DNA of 64,000 nucleotides from Combretum micranthum (taxonomy: Eukaryota > Streptophyta > Magnoliopsida > Myrtales > Combretaceae), in assembly GCA_024138025.1 (NCBI GenBank), contig JAMXBD010002816.1, positions 96,210 through 160,209 of the forward strand. The letters run 5' to 3'. Below the pieces are notes generated by a model that was given only the letters and a program-made list of their open reading frames with translations, did no database searches and was not told the origin of the DNA. How positions within the stretch are numbered: the stretch's first letter is position 1; every line of letters starts with the position of its first letter. The position numbers and the translations under genes were made by a program. This document shows, in pieces, positions 46,600-59,400 of the stretch.

Positions 46600-48640
46600 T
46601 TATGTTTCATACGTCTCTGTTGGGCTTTTCAGGAGGCAGTGAAAGCGTGACAATCTTCATCTGGAAGAGAAGGTTTCTCTGCAATTCCTAATGTTACAAA
46701 AGAAAATGTCGGCGTCCTTGATTCCCTTTCGTAGGTGTTTGAGGACTATATAGTTAAGCTTACAAAATATCCAAAGTAATATGAGGTAATTGTTGTATGT
46801 TGCTTGTTATCAATGTTGACCTCTTGGCATTGGACTGCTAGCTTTTGTATTACAGATCATACTTACTGCCAGTAACCAAATAGGGAATTAGTGCAGTACG
46901 TTATTTTTTTTTCTTGGATGGAATGATTTGCCCTTGGTATCGTTGGAATCGAGAAATGAAATATGAAAATTATTGTTGAGAAGTAGTTTGTGGATGCTAC
47001 TGTTATGATCTTATCATTGACCACTCTTAGTTTCTAATGATTGTAAGCAATATTTTTCCTAGGATTACGCGTGTAAAGTTAATCTGCTAAAAGGTTTGTC
47101 TACTTGAATATGTCAACTGGAAGGAAAAAAATGCATTAGTTATTGAATGAAATATAAGTGATAGCTGGATGAAGTAGCATAACTTTGAACGAAATTAACA
47201 TTTGTACTCTTTTTTTTTTTTAATCTTTTTTAATAAAGATCTGATTCTCCATCCATTGCCAAATTATTATACTATGATTGGAATTTGGACATGCCAGGTT
47301 TAGAAACTCTACCATTCAGATGCTATGTCCCATAATTTACATTTTTGTTTGAGCAATAAAGCAATCGGTAATCAACCCAAAGGAATGTCTATGGTAGCTA
47401 TTTTGTGTTGAGGAGGTCATTCTTATTTTTGTGTATTTCTCAATATGTTTCTTTTCAATGCTGAATTTTTTATATGTAATGCATTTTCTCCTTTTTACTA
47501 TAGTAACTCATTCGTTATTTCTTGGCCGATTCAACCTAGAGACAGGCATTTTGCTTTTTGGGCTTTCAAAATGCAGTAGAACGCTCATTGCCAAGGCTGT
47601 CGACAATAAGGATGGAGTTAATTTTATTCATCTCTGAGGTAATGTCCTCTGTGATCTATTATTTATATTTTTATTGGTTTTTTTTTTTAAACTTCGGTTT
47701 CAACAACATTCTTGGTTGTTGCTCAGGGTCCTGAATATGCTAGAGAAAGTGAGTCGGCTACCTGGAGATTATTTAGTCCTGCTAGGACTTGTTCTCCTTG
47801 CATACTCTTCTTTGATGAGGTATGCTGCTGACATTTTCTTGTTCTGGAATTAATCATTTTAATGGTATGCAACAGAGCCACATTTGTCAATTTCATATCT
47901 ATAGGTTGATGCTATAACGAAGTAACGAGGAACTAAAGGTGGATGGGCTGTGGAGCGTTTACTGAACTGGGGAAATGAGGATCACCTTAGCAATGGAGAA
48001 TTGACGTTATGGAGACTGCTTCACTACGACCTGGAAGGTTCGGCAAACTTTGAAGGCTCTTAGCAGAAAGATACCAATAATCCTGATGTAGACTCACATG
48101 CTATTGCTCAAATGGATACCTGTGGAAGTTTGAGCGGTGTTGACCTTACCACATTGGTTTGTCCTTTTTTCTCTGTTTCATAATTTTTACATCAATTACC
48201 TTGTTGTTATTCATTGGCTCCCTTTTGCTCAACCTCTCTCTACTCTCCTTATGTGATCTCTTCTTTTCTTTTTGTGCATCCGCACCACATGAGGAAAAAA
48301 CCGTTATAAAGCTAATGTTTACAGATATCAAATTTTTTAAGCTTGATTTCTTTTTGTTTTGATTCCATTTCCCTCTGTTGTTGGATGCAAGGCCTGATGA
48401 ATGCTAGCAGGCTTCGCTGTAGCTAAATTGTTTGAAACATTAAAGTTTTAAGTGTCTTATTATTATTCATGTGGAAATAGGGGTCTTCGGAGCTTCTATG
48501 ATTGCTTCGAAAGAAAATTTGGGATTATCTGGGATAGCACTAGGTGTTCATTGGGGATAACAGAGACTGCACTTTTAAATTTTGAGCAAGCATTGACTAA
48601 AATGGATGGCACTATTTTCTTATAATCTATATCACCTTCT
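46600..48640 (+). pseudogene. CDC48C: CDC48C/NVL-like AAA-ATPase fragment, copy E (D2 half and C-terminus)
   Basis: Exons separated by introns cover D2. The exon at about 46632-46785 has a SSGREGFSAIPNV-like start and FEDYIVKLTKYP. Exon 47520-47640 reads FNLETGILLFGLSKCSRT then LIAKAVDNKDGVNFIH; the Walker A motif GPPGCGKT has become GLSKCSRT. Exon 47728-47820 ends RTCSPCILFFDEV with an intact Walker B. Exon 47905-48157 has GTKGGWAVERLLN, a stop, and NPDVDSHAIAQMDTCGSLSG with VDLTTL. The last exon near 48390-48630 shows LMNA and NFEQALTKMDGT. The GGWxVERLLN motif is typical of the NVL/CDC48C D2 domain. Stops, frameshifts and loss of Walker A make it inactive. Its left edge meets a truncated gypsy gag. 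Confidence 0.88.
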
Positions 48641-49016
48641 CTCTTGACATGCTTGCATATGTACGCAAGAATTTCGGCCCTTATTTATGCGCTGGGGACT
48701 CCAAAACAATCTTGTTGCTAAGATTTCGAGACCTTGTTAGGTTAGGGTCCATAAGATCTAACAGCCCATTCACTTTGTTGAATGGAACAAGAAGGGAATG
48801 AAATTCCAATTCAAAGGGAATGTAATAAAGTTGTAATGGCTATTACAATGTTCACTTGGTGTAAAAAATAAAACAAGTAATTATTAGACTAAAATGTAAA
48901 ATATCTATAATATCACTTGTATTTATTACAGAGAGAAGATAATTGTATAGGTGTTATTTTCAAGATATGGATATTTATGACAAAGTTGAAAATTAGACCA
49001 TTGAATGACAATTCAT
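48641..49016. other. Downstream flank of copy E
   Basis: This is AT-rich with AATTCCAATTCAAAGGGAAT-like words near 48800. No gene or clear transposon boundary is visible. Confidence 0.4.
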
Positions 49017-49621
49017 GGGTTAGAGACATGAATTGCTATTCATCATTTTACCTAATAGCAATTCATTATGAATTGTCATTCCTTTCAAGTGAACAACGTA
49101 ATATCAGCTTTACGGCGAACGAGGAAGGATTGAATAGCTATTTATGTGAAGTGAACAGACTGTAAGTTGCTTGTTTGTCCAATAATAATCAAGAAGTCTC
49201 CTCCATTCTCGGTCTTGGCCTCTAAGTTCAAGTGCATCCATGCATGTTCTCAATTGTAATAAGTTTGCAATTCTCAGATGCAATAAAATCTATTTCCTTG
49301 ATAAATAGTATGGAAGGATGGGTTAGAGACATGAAAAGCTATTCATTATTTTACGTAATAGCAATTCATTATGAATTGTCATTCCTTTCAAGTGAACACT
49401 GTAATATCATTTTTACGGCTAACGATGAAGGAATGAATAGCTATTCATGTGAAGTGAACAGATTGTAAATGGTTTGTTTGTCCAATAATAATCAAGAAGC
49501 CATCTCCATCTCGGTCTTGGCCTTAAGTTCAAGTGCATCCTTGCATATTCTCAATTGTAATAAGTTTGCAATTCTCGGATGCAATAAAATCTATTTCCTT
49601 GATAAATAGTATGGATGGTGC
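49017..49621. repeat. Two tandem copies of a 303-bp unit
   Basis: The unit starting GGGTTAGAGACATGAA at 49017 is repeated from 49320 to about 49621 with few changes. Each contains the palindrome-like GAATAGCTATT near its middle and AGTTCAAGTGCATCC near its end. Open frames across it are parallel because of the duplication and show no known domain. Confidence 0.9.
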
Positions 49622-49752
49622 ATGTGCCTTTGCATCTAGGAAATGCTTAGGATTGCTGTGGCGTGTGTATAATACTAATCAAGGAAATAGATGCTACTGC
49701 ATAAGAGAAATGCAAACTTATTACAATCGAGAGCATGTATGGGTGGCTTAAG
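49522..49752. repeat. Inverted repeat with about 75-bp loop
   Basis: Bases 49522-49603 (end of the second 303-bp unit) pair with 49678-49752: CTTAAG, TTGTAATAAGTTTGCA and CTATTTCCTTGAT have their complements in order. Mismatches are spread along the stem. Confidence 0.75.
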
Positions 49753-50139
49753 TTCTTGTTACATCCTAGACAATAGAAGATAGACAATCAGACAAATAGA
49801 TCAGATTTTAGTAACAAATAGTTGTTTCATAACAGAATTAGATAGATCTGATTGCAACAGAACAACAATCAACTAACTATCATGTAAGCATCTATAAATA
49901 CAAGAATGAAAGGAAAAGGCATCGATTGAACCCTTTTTTGGAAACACAATTGTGTTAAGAAGCATTTGATAGCTCGAATAACCAAGAGTTAATGTAGATT
50001 GAGTATACCTGAAAAGAAAACATAAACACTTTAGTACAATGTCGAGTCCAAATTTTGCTTCTATCCTCCTAAAGGTGCCGATCCATATCAAAACTGGCCC
50101 ATTTAACATGAAACATGTAACAAGGAACTAGTAGGATTT
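49753..50139. other. Unassigned stretch
   Basis: No gene, repeat family or domain was recognised here. Confidence 0.4.
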
Positions 50140-51027
50140 TGTTAAAGCCCCGTTTTTTTGAAATTGTTTGATTTAGAATCACCTCCGGCTAAAGCTAGAA
50201 AAAGAGTGAACCAAAAACCACATTGATAGTTTGATTTTCGGTTCGACCACTGATCCACGTGAAAAACTAAAGATTGTTGAGTCTGGAGCTGCTATTTTAC
50301 ACATATTTTTTTCCTAGTAGTAATTTATTTGTCTTGTTTTATATTCAAGTTACTATTTATTAGTATTCACTACTATTTCTCCATCTCTACCTTTTCTTAC
50401 TACATATTCTTACAACCTATACACTTATCTCTTACATTTTCTTTTACCAAAAAACTTTATACTTAACTTACATTACACATTACTTACTTTTTATTACAAA
50501 AATACAAATTTAATCAATTTCCCTCCCTCTCTTTGCCCATGGTCGGCACCAACTTTCTCTCTCTCTATCTATTATTTTTTATTTTTCAATCAATTTTATT
50601 CATTCTAATTTTCACTCTAAAACTCTATAAATGTCCCATTTCTCCTTTATTCTTTACACACTCTTTATAAACCTTAATAAAACTCTACTAAATTCATTTC
50701 TTAAAACCTCTCTCTTCTCCCCTCTTAACCGCGAGCCTCTCTTCCCCATTCACACACCATTTTCAAAATTTTTCTTTCATTCATCTATCATCCACCACCA
50801 TCCATCCTCATAAAACTTAGGTAAAAATCTAAATTCTTTCTTTTCTTTCATGTTAACATAACATGAATACCTTGTTATTTTGATTTCTAAAATCTTATGA
50901 GCTTTATACTAAGGAAAGAAATCATGAAAATAACAACTTGTCCATGCATTGTTCACACAATGCTTATTTATAAATGTTATTATGTTCTTGTTTTATTTTT
51001 ACTCCTACCCTAACTCCTATATATTAT
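50140..51027 (+). mobile_element. Possible truncated LTR
   Basis: This starts TGTTAAAGCCCCG, has a CTCTATAAATG TATA-like box near 50622, a CT-rich leader, and a CTTAG|GTAAAAATC donor-like site near 50819. It has no matching end: the macrosatellite begins at 51028. Assignment is tentative. Confidence 0.35.
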
Positions 51028-51214
51028 GGATGCTAAATTAATGACACACACGAAGGAACAACAAGAAAGGTCGACCTCAATTGCTTGAAAAAAAAAAATT
51101 CTTTGACAATATTTTTATGGTTCTCATATCTCTCACATTATCTTGGTTTGCAACTCTTGTTGTTCAATCTAAAATTTTTCTTGTTTTTGGTAACTCTAAG
51201 AATCATACGCTAGT

Positions 51215-51430
51215 TTATATTTTTTTTCCTCTTTTAGTATTTACGGAAAAGAAGAAGAGAAAGAAGAAGGAAAAGGAAACTAAACCAAGAACTGCAAACT
51301 CAATAGGAGAAGGAAAAAGCTCAACCACAGGAACTCCGTAGTCGTTTACAAATGTATACACTAAATTGGTTTCCCCACATCTTGGAAGCCCATGGAACAA
51401 GATACCTTAGTACGCCTCATATGAACATGG
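51215..51430 (-). pseudogene. CDC48C: P-loop exon relic in the first (edge) unit
   Basis: This reads HGLPRCGETNLVYTFVNDYG and VPVVELFPSPIEFAVLG on the minus strand. It keeps more of the [10 protein letters not shown] spacing than internal units, although lysine is replaced by glutamate and the frame breaks upstream near 51400. As expected for a satellite edge, this unit differs most from the others, including a larger intron difference near 51545. Confidence 0.7.
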
Positions 51431-52006
51431 TTTACAACTTCTGATTCACATAAAAAGATCCTCTTACTCTAAAGGTATTCTTATCTTGCTTTTTCAATAT
51501 CTCATTGCATCTTTCAATTTCGGCAACATAGTGTTAGGGTTTGGTTTTTTTTTTTTTTTTGATAAGTTGTACGCCTCGGATGTAATGTAATTTATATTTT
51601 TTATGAACAGTATGTTACATGCACGTGCCACTACATCATCAAAACGCTCTTGAATTTTAGCCATCGATCCACTTGAAATTCGAAAAAATGGTAATTAAGA
51701 TAGTGTAATCATCGAACACCATATATCGCTCAAACAAAAGTTTTACAACATGATTGTAGTCATGAACAACCTAAACTTGCGATCAATAAAGCTTCCATAC
51801 AATAAAATAGTGAAAGAAGAATAATAAAAATGAACAAAAAAATGATTGCTTTGTGTTAATAATGAGATAATTTTGAAGCCCTTATTGATACTAAATTAAT
51901 GACAAACATGAAGAAACAACAAAAAGGGTCGACCTCGGTTGCTTAAAATAGAAAACATTCTTTGACAATAATTCATGGTTATTTTTATTTTTTACCCTTT
52001 TAGTAT

Positions 52007-52240
52007 TTATGAAAAGAAGAAGAAAAAGAAGAAGGAGGAGAAAGAAACTAAACCTGGAACTGCAGACTCAATAATAGAAGGAAAAAGGTCAACCATAGCA
52101 ACTCCGTAGTCGTTTGCAAATGCGTACACTAAATTAAAATCTCCACAAAATGAAGGCCAATGCAACAAGATACCTTGATACCCCTTGTGTGAACATGGTT
52201 TACAACTTTCGATTCGCGTACAATGATCCCCATATTCCAA
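52007..52240 (-). pseudogene. CDC48C: P-loop exon relic, unit at 51887
   Basis: An open stretch reads MEYGDHCTRIESCKPCSHKG, YQGILLHWPSFCGDFNLVYA and FANDYGVAMVDLFPSIIESA. The upstream part corresponds to the PLYHP..LGVKP segment before a D1 P-loop, weakly conserved. The Walker A GxxGxGK[ST] signature is lost, so nucleotide binding is not expected. A related open copy is at 54618-54851. Confidence 0.7.
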
Positions 52241-53195
52241 AGGTATTCTTATCTTGCTTTTTCAATCCCTTCATCGCATCTTTCAGTCTCGGCAACATAA
52301 TGTTAGGGTTAGGTTATTTTTTTTCTTATTTCGATTAATTGTGCGCCACAGATGTAATGTAATCTATATTTTTTATTACCTGTATGTTAGGTGCACGTGC
52401 CGCTACATAATTAAGTCGCTCTTGAATTTTAGATCCACTTGAAATTAGAAAAAATGGTAATTGAGGTAGTGTAATCACCGAACACCACATATCACTCAAA
52501 CAAAAGTTGCACACCATTATTGTAGTCATGAATCAACTAATCATGCAATCAATAAAACTTCCATACGGTTGAACAACAAAAGAAAAATAATAAAAATGGC
52601 AAAAAATGATTACTTTGTGGCTATGATGGGGCAAATTTGAAGCCCTTACTGATGCTAAGTCAATGACACACACGAGGAAGCAAAAAAAAGGAGTCGACCT
52701 CAGTTTCTTGAAAAAAAAAACATTCTTTTATAATAATTCATGGTTCTCATATCTCTCACATTATCTTGGTTTGCGACTCTTGATGTAATCGGACTAAAAT
52801 TTTTCTTTACTTCAATTTCATAACTCTAAGAATCTAACGTTAGTTTATACTTTTTTTTTATTTTTACCCTTTTAGTATTTATGAAAAGAAGGAAAAAAAA
52901 GAAGAAGGACGAAAAAGAAACTAAACCTGGAACTGCAGACTCCATAGTAGAAGGAAAAAGCTCAACCATAGCAACTCCATAGTCGTAGCAAATGCCTACA
53001 CTAAATTGGCATCTCCACAAAATGGAGGCCCATGCAACAAGATACCTTGGTACCTCTCATGTGAACATGGTTTACAACTTCCAATTCGTGTAAAACGATC
53101 CATATTCTAAAGGTATGCTTATCTTGCTTTTTAAATCCCTTCATCGCATCTTTCAGTCTCGGAAACATAATGTTTGGGTTTGTTTTTTCTTTTTC

Positions 53196-53408
53196 TTATT
53201 TTGATAAGTTATGCGCCTCAAATGTAATGTAATCTATATTTTTTATTAATTGTATGTTAGGTGCACGTGCCACTACATAATTAAGTCGCTCTTGAATTTT
53301 AGCAATTGATCCACTTGAAATTAAAAAAAAAAATGGTAATTGAGCTAGTGTAATGACCGAACACCACATCTCACTCAAACAAAAGTTGCACACCATTATT
53401 GTAGTCAT
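53196..53408 (-). pseudogene. CDC48C: Walker B exon relic, representative unit
   Basis: The minus strand reads SSGSIAKIQERLNYVVARAP and NIQLIKNIDYITFEAHNLSK. Compared with SSEENIRELF...[19 protein letters not shown], the helix, AP turn and ID.I spacing are kept, but the catalytic D-E pair has become K-N. Equivalent open stretches recur at 52335-52529, 59304-59513, 60119-60325, 60994-61200 and 62718-62927. The open frames reflect recent array spread, not function. Confidence 0.75.
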
Positions 53409-56400
53409 GAATCAACTAATCATGCAATCAATAAAACTTCCATACGGTTTAACAACGAAAGAAAAATAATAAAAAGGAAATAAAAATGATTACTTTGTGG
53501 CGATGATGGGGCAAATTTGAAGCCCTTACTGATGTTAAGTTAAGGACACAAGTAAGGGAGCAAAAAAATGTAGTCGACCTCAGTTGCTCGAAAAAAAAAA
53601 ATTCTTTTATAATAATTCATGGTTCTCATATCTCTAACATTATCTTGGTTTGCAGCTCTTGTTGTAATCGGTTTAAAATTATTCTTCACTTCGATTTGGT
53701 AACTCTAATAATCAAACGTTAGTTCACACTTTTTTTTTTTTTTTTACTTTTAGTATTTATGAAAAGAAGAAGAAAAAGAAGGAGGAAAAAGAAACAAAAC
53801 CTGAAACTACAGACTCAATAGTTGAAGGAAAAAGCTCAACCATAGCAACTCCATAGTCGTATGCAAATGCCTACACTAAATTGGCATCTCCACAAAATGG
53901 AGGCCCATGTAACAAGATACCTTGGTACCTCTCGTGTGAACATGGTTTACAAAATCTGATTCACGTAAAATGATCCCCATATTCGAAAGGTATTTCATCT
54001 TGCTTTTTCAATCCCTTCATCGCATCTTTGAGTCTCGGCAACATAATGTTAGGGTTTGTTTTTTCTTTTTCTTATTTTGATAAGTTATGCGCCTCAGATG
54101 TAATGTAATCTATATTTTTTACTAACTGTATCTTAGGTGCACGTGCCGCTACATAATTAAGTCGCTCTTGAATTTTAGCAATTGATCCACTTGAAATTAA
54201 AAAAAAATGATAATTGAGCTAGTGTAATGACCGAACACCACATCTCACTCAAACAAAAGTTGCACACCATTATTGTAGTCATGAATCGACTAATCATGCA
54301 ATCAATAAAACTTCCATACGGTTTAACAACGAAAGAAAAATAATAAAAAGGAAAACAATGATTACTTTGTGGCGATGATGGGGCAAATTTGAAGCCCTTA
54401 CTGATGCTAAGTTAAGGACACACGTGAGGGAGCAAAAAAATGCAGTCGACCTCAGTTGCTCGAAAAAAAAAAACATTCTTTTATAATAATTCGTGCTTCT
54501 CATATCTCTAACATTACCTTGGTTTGCAACTCTTGTTGTAATCGGTTTAAAATTTTCTTCACTTCGATTTGGTAACTCTAATAATCAAACGTTAGTTTAT
54601 AATTTTTTTTTTTACTGTTAGTATTTATGAAAAGAAGAGAAAAAGAAGGAGGAAACAGAAACAAAACCTAAAACTGCAAACTCAATAGTTAAAGGAAGCT
54701 CAACCATAGCAACTCCATAGTCGTATGCAAATGCCAACGCTAAATTGGCATCTCCACAAAATGGAGCCCCATGCAACAAGATACCTTGGTACCACTCGTG
54801 TGAACATGGTTTATAACTTCCGATTTGCGTAAAATGATCCCCATATTCCAAAGGTATTCTTATCTTGCTTTTTCAATCCCTTAATCGAATCTTTCAGTCT
54901 TGGCAACATAATGTAAGGGTTAGGTTATTCTTTTTCTTATTTCGATAAGTTGTGCGCCTGTGATGTAATGTAATTGATATTTTTTATTTACTATATGTTA
55001 GGTGCACGTGCCGCTACATAATGAAGCCACTCTTGAATTTTAGCCACAGATCCACTTGAAAATAGAAAGAATGGTAATTGAGGTAGTATAATCACCGAAC
55101 ACCATATATCACTCAAACAAAAGTTGCACACCATTAATGCAGTAACGAATGAACTAATCATGCAATCAATAAAACTTCCATATGGTTGAACAACAAAAGA
55201 AAAATAATAAAAATGGACAAAAAAATGATTACTTTGTGGCTTTGATGGGGCAAATTTGAAGCCCTTACTGATGCTAAGTCAATGACACACACGAGGAAGC
55301 AAAAAAAAGGAGTCGACCTCAGTTTCTTGAAAAAAAAAACATTCTTTTATAATAATTCATTGTTCTCATATCTCTTACATTATCTTGGTTTGTGACTCTT
55401 GATGTAATCGGTCTAAAATTTTTCTTTACTTCAATTTCGTAACTCTAAGAATCAAACGTTAGTTTATACTTTTTTTATTTTTACCCTTTTAGTATTTATG
55501 AAAAGAAGAAAAAAAAGAAGAAGGACGAAAAAGAAACTAAACCTGGAACTGCATACTCCATAGTAGAAGGAAAAAACTCAACCATAGTAACTCTGTAGTC
55601 GTATGCAAATCCCTATACTAAATTGGCATCTCCACAAAATAGAGGCCCATGCAACAAGATACCTTGGTACCTCTCGTGTGAACATGGTATACAACTTCCG
55701 ATTCGCGTAAAATGATCCTCATATTCCAAAAGTATTCTTATCTTGCTTTTTAAATCCCTTAATCACATCTTTCAGGATCGGCAACATAATGTTAGGGTTA
55801 GGTTATTCTTTTTCTTATTTTGATAAGTTATGCGCCTCATATGTAATGTAATCTATATTTTTTATTAACTGTATCTTAGGTGCACGTGCCACTACATAAT
55901 TAAGTCGATCTTGAATTTTAGCCATCTATCCATTTGAAATTAAAAAAAATGGTAATTAAGGTAGTGTAATCACCGAACACCATATATCACTCAAACAAAA
56001 GTTGCACACCATTATTGTAGTCATGAATCGACTAATCATGCAATAAATAAAACTTTCATACGGTTGAACAACAAAAGAAAAATAATAAAAATGAACAAAA
56101 AAAAATATTATTTTGTGGCGATGATGGAGCAAATTTGAAGCCCTTACTAATTCTAATTTAATGACACACGTGAGGGAGCATAAAAAAGGGGTCGACCTTA
56201 GTTCCTTAAAAAAAAAAACATTCTTTGACAATAATTCATGGTTATCATATCTCTTGCATTATCTTGGTTTAAAACTCTTGTTGTAATCGGTTAGAAATTT
56301 TTCTTCACTTCAATTTCGTAACTCTAAGAACCAAACATTAGTTTATACTTTTTTTTATTTTTTACCCTTTTATATTTATGAAAAGTAGAAGGAAAAGAAG

Positions 56401-59400
56401 AAGGACGAAAAAGAAACTAAACCTGGAACTGCAGACTCAATAGTTGAAGGAAAAAGCTCAACCATAGCAACTCCGTAGTCGTATGCAAATGCCTACACTA
56501 AATCGGCATCTCCAGAAAATGGAGGCCCATGTAACAAGATACCTTGGTACCTCTCTTGAACATGGTTTACAACATCCGAATCGCGTAAAATGATCCTCAT
56601 ATTCGAAAGGTATTCTCATCTTGCTTTTTCAATCCCTTCATCGCATCTTCAGTCTCCACAACATAATGTTAGGGTTAGGTTATTCTTTTTCTTATTTTGA
56701 AAAGCTATGAACCTCAGATGTAATGTAATCTATATTTTTTATTAACTTTATCTTATGTGCACGTGTCGCTACATAATTTAGTCACTCTTGAATTTTAGCA
56801 ATTGATCCACTTGAAATTAGAAAAATGGTAATTGAGCTAGTGTAATTACCGAACACCACATATCACTCAAACAAAAGTTGCACACCATTATTGTAGTCAT
56901 GAATCGACTAATCATGCAATCAATAAAACTTCCATACGGTTCTAACAACGGAAGAAAAAAATAAAAAGGAAAAAAAATGATTACTTTGTGGCGATGATGG
57001 GGCAAATTTGAAGCCCTTACTGATGCTAAGTTAATGACACACGCGAGGGAGCAAAAAAAATGAATCGACCTTAGTTGCTCGAAAAAAAAAAATTCTTTTA
57101 TAATAACTCATGGTTCTCATATCTCTAACATTATCTTGGTTTGCAACTCTTGTTGTAATCGATTTAAAAGTTTTCTTTACTTCAATTTGGTAACTCTAAC
57201 AATCAAACGTTAGTTTATACTTTCTTTTTTTACTTTTAGTATTTATGAAAAGAAGAAGCCAAAAGAAAAGGAGGAAAAAGAAACTAAACCTGGAATTGTA
57301 GACTCAATAGTAGAAGGAAAAAGCTCAACCATAGCAACTCTGTAGTCGTTTGCAAAAACCTACACTAAATTGGCATCTCTACAAAATGGAGGCCCAAGCA
57401 ACAAGATACCTTGGCACTCCTCGTGTGAACACGGTTTACAACTTCCGATTCGCGTAAAATGATCCCAATATTCCAAAGGTATTCTTATCTTGCTTTTTCA
57501 ATCGCTTCATCGCATCTTTCAATCTCAGCAACATAATTTTAGGGTTTGGTTATTCTTTTTCTTATTTTGATGAGTTATGCGCCTTAGATGTAATGTAATC
57601 TATATTTTTTATTAACTGTATTTTAGGTGCGCGTGCCGCTACATAATTAAGTCGCTCTTGAATTTTAGCCGTTGATCAACTTGAAATTAGAAAAAAGGGT
57701 AATAGAGGTAGTGTAATCACCAAACACCATATATCACTCAAACAAAAGTTGCACACCATTATTGTAGTCATGAATCAACTAATCATGCGATAAATAAAAC
57801 CTCCATACGGTTGAACAATGAAAGAAAAATAATAAAAATGGACAAAAAAATAATTACTTTGTGGCGATGAAGAAGCAAATTTGAAGCCCTTACTCGTGCA
57901 AATTTGATGACACACGCAGGGGAGCAAAAAGAAGGGGTCAACCTCAGTTGCTTGAAAAAAAAAAAATATTCTTTGACAATAATTCATGGTTCTCATATCT
58001 CTTTCATTATCTTGGTTTGCGAGTCTTATTGTAGTCGGTCTGAAATTTTTCTTTTTCTTATTTTTAGTAACTCTAAGAACCAAACGTTAGTTTATACTTT
58101 TTTTTTTTTACCCTTTTTGTATTTAAGAAAAGAACAAGAAAAAGAAGAAGGAGAGAAAAGAAACTAAACCTGGAATTGCAGACTCAATAGTAGAAGGAAA
58201 AAGCTCCACCATAGGAACTCTGTAGTCGTTTGCAAATGCCTACACTAAATTAAAATCTCCACAAAATGAAGGCCCATGCAACAAGATACCTTGATACCCC
58301 TCGTGTGAACATGGTTTATAACTTCCGATTCGCGTAAAATGATCCCAATATTCCAAAGGTATTCTTATCTTGCTTTTTCAATCCCTTCATCGCATCTTTC
58401 AGTCTCGGCAACATAATGTTAGGGTTAAGTTATTCTTTTTCTTATTTCGATAAGTTGTGCGCCTCAGATGTAATGTAATCTATATTTTTTATTAACTGTA
58501 TGTTAGGTGCACGTGCCGCTATATAATTAAGTCGCTCTTGAATTTTAGCCATTGATCCACTTCAAATTAGAAAAATGGTAATTAAGATAGTGTAATCACC
58601 GAACACCATATATCACTCAAACCAAAGTTGATCACCATTATTGTAGTCATGAATCAACTAATCATGCAATCAATAAAACTTCCATACGGTTGAACAACAA
58701 AAGAAAAATAATATAAATGGACAAAAAAATGATTACTTTGTGGCGATGATGGAGCAAATTTGAAGCCCTTACTGATGTTAATTCAATGACACACGCGAGG
58801 GAGCAAAAAAAAGGGGTCGACCTCAGTTGCTTGAAAAAAAAACATTCTTTGACAACAATTCATGCTTCTCATATCTCTTGCATTATCTTGGTTTGCAACT
58901 CTTGTTGTAAGTAGTCTGAAATTTTTCTTCACTATTTTTGGAAACTCTAAGAACCAAACGTTAGTTTATCCTTTTTTTAATTTTTTACCCTTTTAGTATT
59001 TATGAAAAGAAGAAGGAAGAAAAAGAAACTAAACCTAGAACTGCAGACTCAATAGTAGAAGGAAAAAGCTCAACCATAGAAACTTCGTAGTCGTTTGCAA
59101 ATGCCTACACTAAATTAAAATCTCCACAAAATGAAGGCCCATGCAACAAGATACCTTGATACCCGTGTGAACATGGTTTATAAACTTCCGATTCGCGTAA
59201 AATGATCCAATATTCCAAAGGTATTCTTATCTTGCTTTTTCAATCCTTTCATCGCATCTTTCAGTCTCGGCAACATAATGTTAGGGTAAGGTTATTCTTT
59301 TTCTTATTTCGATAAGTTGTGCGCCCCAGACGTAATGTAATCTATATTTTTTATTAACTGTACGTTAAGTGCACGTGCCGCTACATAATTAAGTTGCTCT

